Source: Lepidostoma basale (taxonomy: Eukaryota > Arthropoda > Insecta > Trichoptera > Lepidostomatidae). From it: a stretch of 64,000 nt of DNA. The notes under the pieces were generated by a model that saw nothing but the letters and a program-made list of their open reading frames with translations, ran no database searches and was not told the origin of the DNA. The stretch lies in contig JAHDVF020000899.1 in assembly GCA_022606425.2 (NCBI GenBank), forward strand, positions 620,001-684,000, read 5' to 3'. The position numbers and the translations under genes were made by a program. Positions 9,712 to 19,292 of this stretch are shown here, piece after piece. Within the stretch, counting starts at the first letter, position 1, and each line of letters begins with the position of its first letter.

Positions 9712-10345
9712 AGAGAGGTTGGTTCGCAGTACTCTGGTTCGCAGTAACTTGGAGTACTGCTCTATCATTTGGGACCCCAGAGAAAGAACAATAATCTTGG
9801 AGCTGGAAAGGATCCAGAAACGATTTTTAAGGTATTTATATCTCAGGGAGTATAACTGTTATCCTTTTATGTACCCCTCACTGTTTCTCTCAGGAGTGTT
9901 GGGTTTCAACACTCTTGAAGCTCGTCGAATGATCTTTCTGGGAAATCATTTTTTTAAACTGTTATCCGGAGGTGTTTTCAATCCAGGAGTGCTGAGAGAG
10001 CTAAATCTGTACGGTCCCCACAGTTATAGCAGAGCAAGAGGGCATATATTATTTTATGCCTCAAATTGCCGCACAGAGGCCCTTCGAAGTTCTCCTGTAT
10101 TGAAGGCGATTCGTCTCTTAAATGAGGTTGCAGAAGAGATAGACCTCTTTGGATGCAATTATGGCGAATTCGTAAATGCCCTTATGATAAAGGCAGCAAG
10201 CGGATAACTGGCTTTTCCTATTCATAAGGTTCTATGTATATTTCCTTTGATATTCTTTTTTTCACCCTTTACATCGATTTGGCTTGCGCTGTAATGATGT
10301 AAGGAGTTTTTTCAACAAAACAATAATAATAATAATAACATTGGA
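9712..10345 (+). mobile_element. LINE-M C-terminal fragment with 3' UTR and (AAT)n tail
   Basis: The open frame 9719-10207 (162 codons) starts LVRSNLEYCSIIWDPRE, then LERIQKRFLRYLYLREYNC, TLEARRMIFLGNHFFKLLSG and GHILFYASNCRTEALRS. S.LEYCS..W.P and IQ..FLR are standard post-palm motifs of non-LTR reverse transcriptases. The 3' UTR contains the CATCGATTTGGCTTGCGCTG block shared with SINE S2, then (AAT)n at 10321-10338. Best copy of this family here. Confidence 0.8.
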
Positions 10346-10422
10346 TTTTTTTGTCGTGAAAAAGCGGTGGTTCAGAAAAGTTTGTCAACGTATGGAATAA
10401 AGATTAGCTCCATTTTTATAAA

Positions 10423-10581
10423 ATGACACCCAGTTTGGCAGAGCTATACAAAGGCATTTTGATCATTCAGAGTGTTGGAAGAGAGCCAAATTCTGCTCGA
10501 CTTAATGAGTTTTTCTCCTTCATTAGAGAACAGGGATTCTGCATCTTGAACGAATGCAGCGCCAGAGAAATCTCTTTTTAG
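10423..10581 (+). CDS. Short unrecognised open frame (52 codons)
   Basis: ATG to TAG encodes MTPSLAELYKGILIIQSVGR and ends SAREISF. Its composition is less AT-biased than the flanks. I do not recognise a domain. It may be another transposon scrap; I see no promoter or splice context. Confidence 0.2.
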   Translation: MTPSLAELYKGILIIQSVGREPNSARLNEFFSFIREQGFCILNECSAREISF

Positions 10582-10694
10582 ACTATCTAAATGCTAAATT
10601 TAGATTTAATCTTCATCTAGATAATATTTAGAAGACGAATATCAAAAACAGCGTGGGATAAGAAGACAGTTTTCTTTAACTAATTTAATAACGA

Positions 10695-10862
10695 ACTTAC
10701 CAACACGCCATTTCCTCGGAGGGGTACAGCGATCCTTTCATAATTTTGTTCATTATACCTTCTTCCGCTCTATATTCCTTTCTTATACACACATTCGTCT
10801 TAGGGACCTCATCTCTACCGCATTTATTCTGCTTTCATCCTTCTTCTGCCAGTTCCATGCTA
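10695..10862 (-). mobile_element. LINE-A fragment with a large internal deletion
   Basis: The 3' end (CGCCATTTCCTCGGAGGGGT) is joined directly to the SLRW/NKI region near 10733, skipping about 200 bp of C-terminus. It then continues to the GSEAWNWQKK equivalent near 10860. Confidence 0.65.
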
Positions 10863-11554
10863 TCCATTTTTAAAACAAAACAAATCCTTGAAAAGTAATT
10901 AATATTCTAGAAAGCGAACGTTATCTTCTTACAATAGAGACTTTAAGTTGCTGTGAGTTTAAAAACATTGATTACGAATCTTATCAACTTCACCTTATAG
11001 TACACATCCAGTTTGTTCTTTAAAGTTGAATCAATATAAATACTTTGAACTCAAAACTCACCTTTATTGCAAAATATATTTCCTTGTACTTCAATAATTC
11101 TAGATTCTTGTATACCATTTCATAAGTTAACAGAAATAAAAACACGGTTAACTTATTTTTTTCATTATTAAAATGTCTTTCTTTCAAATAACTTTAAAGT
11201 ATGTTTAAATTTTAATAACTTTCTTTAAAACTCCACCCCCCTATTCATTTAGTATAAAAGTTATGATTTTATGTCATATTAATATCATGTTTGTGAAAAG
11301 TATTAAAAAGGTGTTATAAAAATACAGTGTTTTTAAAATAAATCTTTTAAACTTTTTTTTCCCGAATGACATTGGAATCATATAGACTTTGAATCGTCGA
11401 TTTGAAGGAATGCTTCGACTCAAGTACACAATATTACAAATGACACTGGGATTATGCAAAATATGCTGGCAAAATAACTGTAGCGACTATTTCATAAAAA
11501 TAATAAATAAATTGTGATACGTTATAAAACAGTGTTTCGAAACAGATAACCTTG
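10863..11554. other. No gene; AT-rich
   Basis: No open frame of note, no repeat ends and no RNA gene recognised. Confidence 0.4.
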
Positions 11555-11760
11555 AAGCCGAATTTGATTTTTGGAAGAAAAATGGCCAAGAAGACAGTTG
11601 TCTTGGAGACCGTGGACGGCAAAGAGAAGTGCAGGGCGACCGTAACTACGGTGGAAGGATGAGCTGAACAGACATGTCGGATTAACAGAGTGGCGTGGAA
11701 GCGAATGGAGGAGACCTTTGTCCGGGAGTTGACGGGAATAGGCTGAGGAAGAAGATGAAG
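11555..11760 (+). mobile_element. LINE-B2 3' end
   Basis: Degraded C-terminus: ETVDGKEKCRATVTTVEG, RVAWKRMEETFVRELTGIG. It aligns with the minus-strand copies at 27109-27375 and 29003-29320 (WKRMEEAFVQEWTGIG). The GAA-rich tail leads straight into the purine tract at 11760-12275. Confidence 0.7.
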
Positions 11761-12275
11761 AAGTACATGGAAGTGGAGTGGCGTGGAAGCGAATGGAGGA
11801 AATTTTTGTACAGGAGTTGACGGGAATAGGCGGAGGAGGAGGAGGAGAAGAAGGAGACGAACAAGAAAAAGAAGAAGAAGATGAAATGGAAGAAGAAGAA
11901 GATGAAGAAGATGAGGAAGAAGATGAGGGAGATGAAGAAGAAAAGAACAAGAAGAAGAAGAAGAAGAAGAAGAAGATGAAGAAGAAGAGGAAGATGAAGA
12001 GGAAGATGAGGAAGAAGAAGAAGATGAAGAAGAAGAAATGGAAGAAGAAGAAGAGGACGAAGAGGAAGATGAAGAAGAAGAAAAAGAATTGGAAGAAGAA
12101 AAAGAGTTAGAATAGGAAGAAGAAGAAGTAGGAGAAGAGGAAGAAAAAGAAGAAGAAGAAAAAAGAGAAGAAGGAGAAGAAGAAGAAGAAAAAGAAAAGA
12201 AAAATAAGAGGAAAAAGAAGAAGAAGAAGAAATGGAAGAAGAAGAAGAGGAAGAATATGAAGAAGAAGAAGAATA
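11740..12275 (+). repeat. Expanded (GAA)n-type purine tract grown from a LINE tail
   Basis: About 500 bases of almost pure purine on the plus strand (GAAGAA, GAAGAT, GAGGAA variants). A second LINE-B2 end (GGCGTGGAAGCGAATGGAGG at 11781) sits inside the start of the tract. Long frames across it on both strands are low-complexity translations (poly-Glu/Lys or poly-Ser/Leu), not genes. Such mirror-type purine tracts can form triplex DNA. Confidence 0.85.
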
Positions 12276-12870
12276 AAACGCAGGTTTAATCTTTAACAAT
12301 CGATTAAAGGTAGCAGGAAATAATTTGGTCTGTAATTTGGGTCAAAATTACAGTGGAAATTGAATAAAGTATGGTTAACCGGGCGCGTTAACGCTCTCGG
12401 CGATGGCGGTCCCCCTGCGAGGTATCGCGGTCCCTTTCCGAATAGAAAAAGCAACAGAAAGGCCGTCGATAAGAAAACATTAATGGCAGCAAAAAGCCCG
12501 CTATTTAAGGGAACGAGAACAAAAAAAGGTAATTGAAAAAGCTCCTGGCAGAGGCCTGCGCCCGCTTACAGATGTTCCTTCGGCGATGTGTATTTTTATG
12601 AGTGAAACTTCTCACAAAAGCAACCTAAATGGAGAATTTTCATGTACGATAGCTGTACGGCTGTACGCGTTGGTAGCTATTGTACATTAAGTTAACGACG
12701 TTATTTCGGCCCTTTCTCTAGGCTAAAAGGTAACTGATTTTGTTGCTGTAACTTGGAATTTAACATCTCTGTTAATACTTTTTTTGCCTTCGTAACAAAT
12801 TCTGTATACATATATTAATTTTATTTTTATATAAAGCATAAAATCATCTAACTTATATTTGGTGGAGTAT
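12276..12870. other. No gene; unusually GC-balanced patch at 12375-12600
   Basis: The patch does not resemble any repeat in the window and has no long frame. It could be host unique sequence or a conserved non-coding element. The flanks are AT-rich. Confidence 0.3.
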
Positions 12871-12927
12871 CATCATCATCAGACGTCAGTCATCAGTCAT
12901 TAAATAATTGCGTAGATTTTCACAGTT

Positions 12928-13075
12928 TTTTGGGATCTTGGGAAAATCTGTGTTACTAGTCTTTCTCGACCGACGTTTAGGAGATCGTTGGAGTTTTCAT
13001 CTTCAGGGTAGAAGATTCTGATAAACGTTGATTGAGAAAGATGATTTACACGGATTTTCCCAAGATCTAAAAAAA
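12928..13075. repeat. Inverted repeat with a degraded hammerhead-like core
   Basis: Left arm GATCTTGGGAAAATCTGTGT (12940) pairs with right arm ACGGATTTTCCCAAGATC (13050). Between them, on the minus strand, ACCCTGAAGATG is followed by TCCTAAACGTCGGTC, where GAAAC has become TAAAC. Helix II is not convincing. It could be a Penelope-type pLTR relic, since a possible Penelope remnant follows. Confidence 0.45.
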
Positions 13076-13221
13076 CTAACAATATTTAATGAAAATTTAT
13101 GGAAAATTTAAATAACAACGTTGTCTATTTTGATATGGAAACGGTAAAAATGTGATTAAACAATTGAATTTTCCTGTACATACTTGTGAAAATAATCTGA
13201 AGAAAAGTACTAAACGTAAGG

Positions 13222-13320
13222 GTGAAGAAACATCTCAGATGTCTAAATAGTAATGGTTTCTCCGATGTCGCCAACCATCTGTTAGAGAATAACTACACAT
13301 ATCTTAAAGATTTTTTCCTA
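13222..13320 (+). pseudogene. Possible Penelope-like element endonuclease remnant
   Basis: The frame starts KKHLRCLNSNGFSDVANHLL, then ENNYTYLKDF. This resembles the end of the GIY-YIG endonuclease of Penelope-like elements (basic patch, then S..A.HLL...H.Y). The catalytic GIY and YIG part is absent. The hammerhead motif at 13407 lies 87 bases downstream, which fits because Penelope-like elements carry hammerheads in their terminal repeats. Family call is tentative. Confidence 0.35.
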
Positions 13321-13406
13321 ATGAGCATGACTCACCGTTTTTCTCCTCCATTTTATATGTATTTCTTCATATGTTGTTCTCAGATTTTATATTTAGTTTA
13401 CTCTCT

Positions 13407-13446
13407 CACCCTGACGAAGCTCCGGCGGGAGCGAAACCGGTTGGTG
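13407..13446 (+). ncRNA. Hammerhead ribozyme motif with all three helices intact
   Basis: Helix I pairs CACC (13407-13410) with GGTG (13443-13446). The core CTGACGA (13411-13417) matches CUGANGA. One extra A (13418) follows. Helix II is GCTCC/GGAGC (13419-13423, 13428-13432) with loop GGCG. GAAAC (13433-13437) is intact. Helix III is the palindrome ACCGGT (13436-13441), then T at the cleavage position (13442). Short palindromic helix III is known from Penelope-like and retrozyme hammerheads, which can act as dimers. Activity is inferred. Confidence 0.7.
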
Positions 13447-13799
13447 TTACCAAATAAAGTGGTTTAGATACAAATACTAAAATTGATTTATTTCATTATG
13501 TCACACCACAAATTAAGTGCTTCATACGAAAGTTTAGAAGAAAAGTAGATTGAAAAAAATCTAGAAAGAACATTCCAAATGAGTTGTTGTAACGAAGGTG
13601 GAAAAGAAAAAAGGTAAACAAAGAAAATAGCGTGAATCAAATGATAGATATAGCGACGCTCAATCTTATTTCATGCCGACCTCATACGAGTAGTATTTAT
13701 TTAACCTATTCATGACTGATGTTGCAAGTGAAGTGTTAATAATTCTATGCAACATATAGAGTAACAGATGTCGTCGAAATGGTGGATAAACTGAAATAG
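13447..13799. other. No gene recognised
   Basis: ACCAAATAAAGTGGTTTAGA follows the ribozyme motif, possibly the start of the same element's body. The rest is AT-rich with no assigned features. Confidence 0.35.
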
Positions 13800-14035
13800 T
13801 ATTTGCGAGACGTGTTGTCGGATTGGTAGAAGATAGATGGACTAGAAGGATGGTGGAGTGGAGACCTCGTGAGGATAGAAGAAACAGAGGCATGTCCGAT
13901 GGTCACAGGAAGGAGGTCCGATGGACACATGATGGTCCGATGATATTAACAAGAATTGCTAGTAATTGGATGCGAAAGGCACAAGACAGGAATACGTGGA
14001 AAATTATGGGGGAGGCCTATGTTCAGTAGTAGACC
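13800..14035 (+). mobile_element. LINE-B-type C-terminal fragment
   Basis: Frame: VEDRWTRRMVEWRPREDRR, RNRGMSDGHRKEVRWT, NWMRKAQDRNTWKIMGEAY, VQ then stop. The DRWTR..WRPR and W..AQDR.W....EAYVQ sequence is the canonical RTE-type terminus. The tail is short (TAGTAG). Confidence 0.75.
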
Positions 14036-15000
14036 ACAACGGTTGTTTAAGTAAGTTTAGTATTATTCTTTGAAAATAAAATTCTAGTAATTTAACATTT
14101 TCATCACTTATGTTGCGTTATCGCTTTTCTACACAATTTATATCCTAGGGATTGGTTTGCAACAAAGGCTTCCAGCATGTCCTCTACTGAACTCTGTATT
14201 CTGCAGCCCTCTTAAACTCAACGAGACGCGATATGAGACGCAAATCATATCCTGTTTCATACGCTTGCATCGGGGACGTTTACTATAATATGAAGGTGTA
14301 AAGCCATCGAAACATGTTGAGAAAAATACACTTAAAAGTGAAAAAAACAGTATTTTAATTCAATAAAAAAATCGTAAACATACTCGTAAAAAGCTTTTAT
14401 TACGTTTTAGGGAGTGTATATGTTTCACATATTTATATCATTATCAAATGTTCATTCATTGGCCAATGCCCTAGCAAAGCGATTAATATATCTGTAAATA
14501 TATAGGTACACGATCAATTTATATACCACTGATCTTACGTGTGTATTTCTATGGCGGATTTGCAAATAATCCTTTTAACTTTGTCGATGAAATGCCGTAA
14601 ATAAATATTTTATTACTTCTAATATAAAAGATCCGAAAAGTTGTTTAAGCTCTCAATGGCGAACTTATCCGTCTTCCTGGGGACCTTTTGTGATTGCCCG
14701 GGGAGCGGAAGTCAATAAAATACCGGAACTCTTATCGAATTAAATGATTACTGTTTAATCATCAAATAAAAGTGCTTAAAAACTACCAAGCTTTATGTTT
14801 TTAGTATGTTCAACAAATAGTGCTTTTAAAAAAGACTAAGAATAATTCTTCTTCTTCTTATCTTGTTGCTGTGATGTCCATTGATTTTTTTTGATCTCCT
14901 CTGAAATTTTGAAAATTTCAGGGTGGCGTAACCCCTTAATAAAAGTCATTATACAAGGGTCCGCACAAGAACATCATTGTGCACTGCTACAATTTAAGTT
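14036..15000. other. No gene; faint repeat remnants at 14290-14450
   Basis: CATCGAAACATGTTGAG (14308) and, in reverse, CATTTGATAATGATATAAAT (near 14450) resemble the V repeat family with its CGAAACATGT motif. Otherwise nothing is recognised. Confidence 0.35.
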
Positions 15001-15007
15001 CTATTCA

Positions 15008-15460
15008 ATTCTTCTTCTTCTTCAAGTTCCCTGTCGGGTCCCCCCAACGTTGGCGATCACCTCGGCGAACCTGTCCCTGACCTGCGCCGCTCGGAACAGC
15101 TCGTCCACACTTCGGATGCCGGTCCACTCCCTCACGTTTCGCAGCCAGGACATTGTCTCCTGCCGGGTCCTCGGTGTCCCTCAATTTTCCCCTCCAATAT
15201 CAGTTGGAGAAGGTGGTACTTTTCCCCACCCAGTATATGACCCAGATATGAGATCTTTCGAACCTTGATAGTTGATAACAGTTCCCTGTCAACTCTAGCT
15301 CGTCTAAGGACTTCGGTATTGGTAACCATGTCTGTCCAGGAAACTCTAAGCAATCGGCGATGGAGCCACATTTCAAATGCTTCCAGTCTGTTTATTGAGT
15401 TAACTTTCAAGGTCCACGTTTCACATCCGTACAATAAATAATAATACAATAAAAACCCGT
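15008..15460 (-). mobile_element. LINE-C: RTE-like C-terminal fragment
   Basis: The minus-strand frame to 15132 reads LLYGCETWTLKVNSINRLEA, FEMWLHRRLLRVSWTDMV, TNTEVLRR, ISYLGHILGGEKYHLLQ and KIEGHRGPGRRQ. After a frameshift the ending continues with a degraded VDELFRAAQVRDRFAEVIA match. (GAA)n tail at 15010-15022. Post-palm region only. Confidence 0.85.
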
Positions 15461-15472
15461 TTTTTTAGAAAA

Positions 15473-15660
15473 CTAGCTAATGCCCGGCACGTGTTGCAAT
15501 GCCCCTTAAAATTATTTATCAAACGTTTTCGGCTCTAAAGGATGTCAGTTGAAACGCTAACATTGCCAACAGCAAATGTACGAAGTTTTAACTCAATCGG
15601 ATGAACGATACGCGAACGCATAGGAAACGAACGCACAGACATTAATTTTTATATATAAGA
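15473..15660 (-). mobile_element. Non-autonomous Helitron, 188 bp, complete
   Basis: On the minus strand it starts TCTTATATATAAAAATTAAT and ends GTGCCGGGCATTAGCTAG, flanked by A on the 5' side and T on the 3' side. TC start, CTAG end and insertion between A and T without TSD are the Helitron hallmarks. There is no coding capacity. A GGCA/TGCC stem lies just before the end. Confidence 0.75.
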
Positions 15661-15719
15661 TAAGTGAATCTGTGCCAAAAATTTATCAGCATCAATTTGA
15701 TGTTATTTTAATCAAAATA

Positions 15720-16140
15720 ATTAATGGCGTATTTTTTCTTTTTACCAATTAGATAGCGTATTTTTTATTCAAACCCAACCTATGGGCTTTAATCACCGTA
15801 TATTGTGTTACTTTAACTTTTTATGTATTCTTACTCTAGTAATGGCGTATTTTTTATACAACCCAAACTTATGGCATAGTATTAAAATATAAACCCATAT
15901 GTCTTTAAATTGTGTTACTGTAACCTTTTATGTATTGAAATCTTAGTAGTGGCGTTATTTTTCATTCAACCCATTAAATGGCGTATCTTTTATTCAAACC
16001 CAACCGATGGGATAGCTTTAAAAGATATGTTATTTAATAATGTTTCTTTAACCTTTTATTTATTTAAACCGAATATATACATAATGGCGTAATTTTTCAT
16101 TTAAGCCGTGCGATGGCGTATTTTTAACATTTTATTCGAT
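15720..16140 (+). repeat. Degenerate tandem array (ATGGCGTATTTTT units)
   Basis: ATGGCGTATTTTT or close variants recur at about 15723, 15841, 15950, 15977, 16083 and 16111. Most are followed by ATTCAACCCAA-like and TGTTACTTTAACCTTTTATG-like blocks. Spacing is irregular (about 25-115 bp). This looks like an old minisatellite or decayed satellite. Confidence 0.6.
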
Positions 16141-16199
16141 CTATGGAGCAACTTTGAATGAGGACTACATCACAACAAAAATAAAACGATCAGCAGTAA

Positions 16200-16335
16200 T
16201 AACAATCCATTACGCTTTTTCTCCGGAAGGGTTGGCTGAGAGAATGGACCGCCACACTTCTCTATTGAAGATTCCTCCAGATTCATACAGCGAGTCATAC
16301 ATACATATTCGGACTGCTAACTTGGCCGATTTTTA
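16200..16335 (-). mobile_element. LINE-A decayed 3' fragment
   Basis: TTCTCCGGAAGGGTTGGCTG to AGAGAATGGACCGCCACACT is the reversed LINE-A ending. Similarity runs to about 16330. There is no tail; the frame is lost. Confidence 0.5.
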
Positions 16336-16904
16336 AAAATTATAAAAAAAACTATCCTTTGAATAATTTAAATTAATGAATGCAATTAACAGCTTTTAGA
16401 CTTCATTCATAATTTGAATTTACTAGAATAAGGTACAAAACAAAAATCTGTTCCGCAATGGTAATATTTTATGCTCGTCTCGTATTCAATTCGCCATCGA
16501 ATGGGGGGTAATTTGACCCCACGGGAGGGGAGGTTTTTTCACAATAGATGGGTTGGCGGTTGGGGGTGGGGATGAGCCGCTGGGGTTAAATGGACAGGAA
16601 ACGTGGTCCGCCTTAACGACATAACATAATAACGTAAAAATCTGAAATGAAAACCAAACGGCATTTTTTTGCGAAATATTTGATGTTTGAAGTTTGTCCA
16701 TTTTGTGATATAATGAATTTACAAAAAATACTTCAAATGAATTTGTGACTGAAGTATTGTATTTTTCGGAATGAGATTACAAATATAAATACATTTTTAA
16801 AGGTTTAGCTTAACTAAAATAAAAACTTTATGATATTAAAATAAAGGTCAAATGGTGTTGAGACTAGTTCATTATGAAGAATTTGAAAAAAAAAAACAAT
16901 ATAA
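16336..16904. other. No gene; G-rich patch at 16500-16590
   Basis: A GC-rich, G-run segment (GGGGTTGG.. and GGGGGTGGGG) sits in AT-rich DNA. No repeat match within the window and no gene. Confidence 0.35.
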
Positions 16905-17070
16905 CCTATGATCATCATCATCAGCCTATATCCGTTGACTCCTGGATGTAGACCTCCTCCATCTGTTTCCATATCTGTCGATCCTGGGCAACACGCATCC
17001 ATGTCGTACCGGCGGTCTCTTTAATGTCGCCCCTCCATCGATATTTGGTGACATCCTGGGTTACAGGTTG
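16905..17070 (-). mobile_element. LINE-F 3' end with (ATG)n tail
   Basis: (CATCAT)n at 16913-16921 is the reversed tail. The minus-strand C-terminus (W..VAQDRQIWKQMEEVYIQE-like, with changes) matches 45146-45850. About 150 bp is left. Confidence 0.7.
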
Positions 17071-17604
17071 CAGTTCTAGGACATCACCAAAAGAGAAAAG
17101 CTTTTTTGAAAGAAAACATTAAAAAATCAAAGTGTGTTGTATCAGTTCTTGTCTATGAAATTTAATTCTTTCAAGTGATATCCTTTTGATCCTTAATATC
17201 AATCTCACCATAAGTGGCCTTACGGTATTGATGGTGCGCCTACGTAGCGGCCACCAGTGGCCTTATGGTATTGAAGTGGTTAATGTTGCATTTTGGGTTC
17301 TGACTTGAAATCCTAAAAACAAGCAAGACGTATTCGAGCTGGATTTCACCTGCTATAGATAGAACTTCTTCTGCTTTATTCAAGATTCATAATTGAAAAT
17401 CAATGCGAACAACATTACAATTCCAGCAAGGGCTAATAAAGTACTAGTCTCTACGATAACGCTTTCAACTTTACGAGTCTGCTGGCATTGAGCAATTCCC
17501 TATTTATAGCGATGTTAGATTTAAGACACAATTTAAAACCGCTCTGTTTGGTCAGTTTTTTCCTAGTGCGTCATAGGGGTTATTAATTATATTATACAAT
17601 AGTC
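17071..17604. other. No gene; short direct repeat at 17211-17280
   Basis: AGTGGCCTTACGGTATTGA and AGTGGCCTTATGGTATTGA are 47 bp apart. The rest shows nothing recognisable. Confidence 0.35.
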
Positions 17605-18020
17605 TTTTATTCTTCTTCTTTCTCCTAGCTATTTTCCGTAACTTGGGGTTGGCTCTCCTAGTGTAGCTCCGGCAAGCTTTGCGGTCTTATGACATTTGGC
17701 TGTCCAGTCGCAGTCCTTTCAGGTCATTCTTGACTATGGACATCCACGTTACAGGAGTCTGATCTGGTCTACTCCTTCCATTTTCCAGTTGCAGAGCTTT
17801 GTGAACAATGCAGTCATTGTCCCTCCTGCTCACATGGACGAACCATATCATACGACTTTCCCTAGCTTTATTTACTATAGGGGTGATATTCAGACCTCTG
17901 ATATGTTAATTTTTTACTTAACAAGCATTGTGACCCCGACGGCCCACCTCAGCATCTTCATTTCTACTACGTGTAACCTCTGTTCTTCTTCACGACTTTC
18001 ATGCCAGCATTCGAAGAGCA
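17605..18020 (-). mobile_element. LINE-G: RTE-like fragment
   Basis: With frameshifts the minus strand reads RTEVTRSRNEDAEVGRRG, NITPIVNKARESRMIWFVHV, RRDNDCIVHKALQLENGR, SRPDQTPVTWMSIVKNDL. W..HV.RRD.DC...KAL and W......DL are RTE-type C-terminal features. GAA-type tail at 17610-17620. Confidence 0.6.
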
Positions 18021-18694
18021 TAAAAAGGCACAATTATTTTTAAGATAAATAAGTACGGAACGATTTTTTTCGGATTAAAAAACGAAATGCCTGTCTATTT
18101 TCTGCAAACAAAGCAAAAATAACCATTTCCTTCCGTCTCCGGTAGCTCGGTAAATAGAAAAAGCACAAAATATTTATCATGTTTATTTCCACGCAACTAG
18201 AAAATGTACCATTATCCTTCAAATACTTGCCAAATTGACCTTTCGTTCTAGCAATTTGTTTTACACCCTGTCTATGGACCCAGCCGGCCCTGGGGGGAGA
18301 ATTATTGATGGGCCCGTTTGACCCCAGTCCGGTACAGTTAACAGACGAACGCAGCTCCCGGACTCAGTTAAACGAATTCTTTCAACGGATACTATTTTAA
18401 AGAAGGAACTGGTTTTTGTATAGATCAGGTGTTGAGTATTATAATTTAGAGCAGTGGTTTCTGACGGAATTGATACCAATTCCAAAGGTACAAATATTAC
18501 CAGGGGTGCCTTTTTGGTCCAACGCAAATTTAGGGAGTGTTGAGGAACAACTGACGCGTCTTTGGATAATACTCGCAAGACGGTAGACCTATAACTTCTT
18601 GCTTTAACCTTCAATAGATGTGTAAATAATAATAATAATAGTATGCTAACTTTTAATGCGCCGTTTTTGTGATGTAATCATCTCAAGGGCGCAT
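18021..18694. other. No gene recognised
   Basis: A 117-codon minus-strand frame (18261-18614) has no recognisable domain and spans a GC-rich patch at 18265-18360. It could be chance or an unidentified transposon scrap. (AAT)n lies at 18629-18641. Confidence 0.3.
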
Positions 18695-19292
18695 TGAGAC
18701 ACGTTTTAAATCTAAAAGCCTAAATATTAACGCTGCATCTGATATTCGTGATCAGTTAGAAAGTATAATAGAACAAAATCTGAGATATCTCTACATGAGG
18801 GAGTTTGGTAGCTATCTGTGGCTTTATCCCACTGTATTCCTCTTGGGCATGCTGGGGACCAAAAGTTTGCAGAGAAGAAGGGATGGGTGCACACTTACCC
18901 ATTTCTTCAGACTTATCAAGGGATTTATTGAAAATTCCGTCATCTTGGAAGCTATCCATATTTATGTTTCGGATGGTTATCTTTGACAGCGTCAGCACAG
19001 ACTGTTTTATCTCCCAGCATGCAGAACCAACCTGCCTATGGTGATGCCGGTGGGGAGAGAAATCAAACTGCAGAACATGATCGCTTCGGAGATCGATGTC
19101 TTTCATATTCGTGAAAGTACGTTCAGAAGACAAATACTCTTGACTTTGGAGAGTATCTTGTTTTCTTAATGTCGAACCATCTCTCATGCGTTCCTGGTAT
19201 TATATATTTATTATATTTTACCCGTTCTCAATAGTTGTCCTAAACTATAATAAATGTTTGTTATATCTTTTAAGAAAATAAACTGATTTGAT
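18695..19292 (+). mobile_element. LINE-L C-terminal fragment, best copy
   Basis: Reads LRYLYMREFGSYLWLYPTVF, LLGMLGTKSLQRRRDGCTL, THFFRLIKGFIENSVILEA and, after a stop, LFYLPACRTNLPMVMPVGRE with ESTFRRQILL. It ends AATAAACTGATTTGATTTGA, the same 3' end as 9700. The direct stop after DGYL (18984) inactivates it. Confidence 0.75.

Noticed and set aside
11682..12299. Long frames on both strands across the GAA tract (205 codons minus, 110 codons plus)
   Set aside because: They are translations of a microsatellite (poly-Ser/Leu or poly-Glu/Lys) without other sequence features.
13222..13467. Complete 81-codon protein gene
   Set aside because: Only the first ~30 codons resemble anything (Penelope-type endonuclease tail); the end runs through the ribozyme motif.
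18261..18614. 117-codon minus-strand gene
   Set aside because: No domain recognised, no start or splice context, and the frame crosses a compositionally biased patch.
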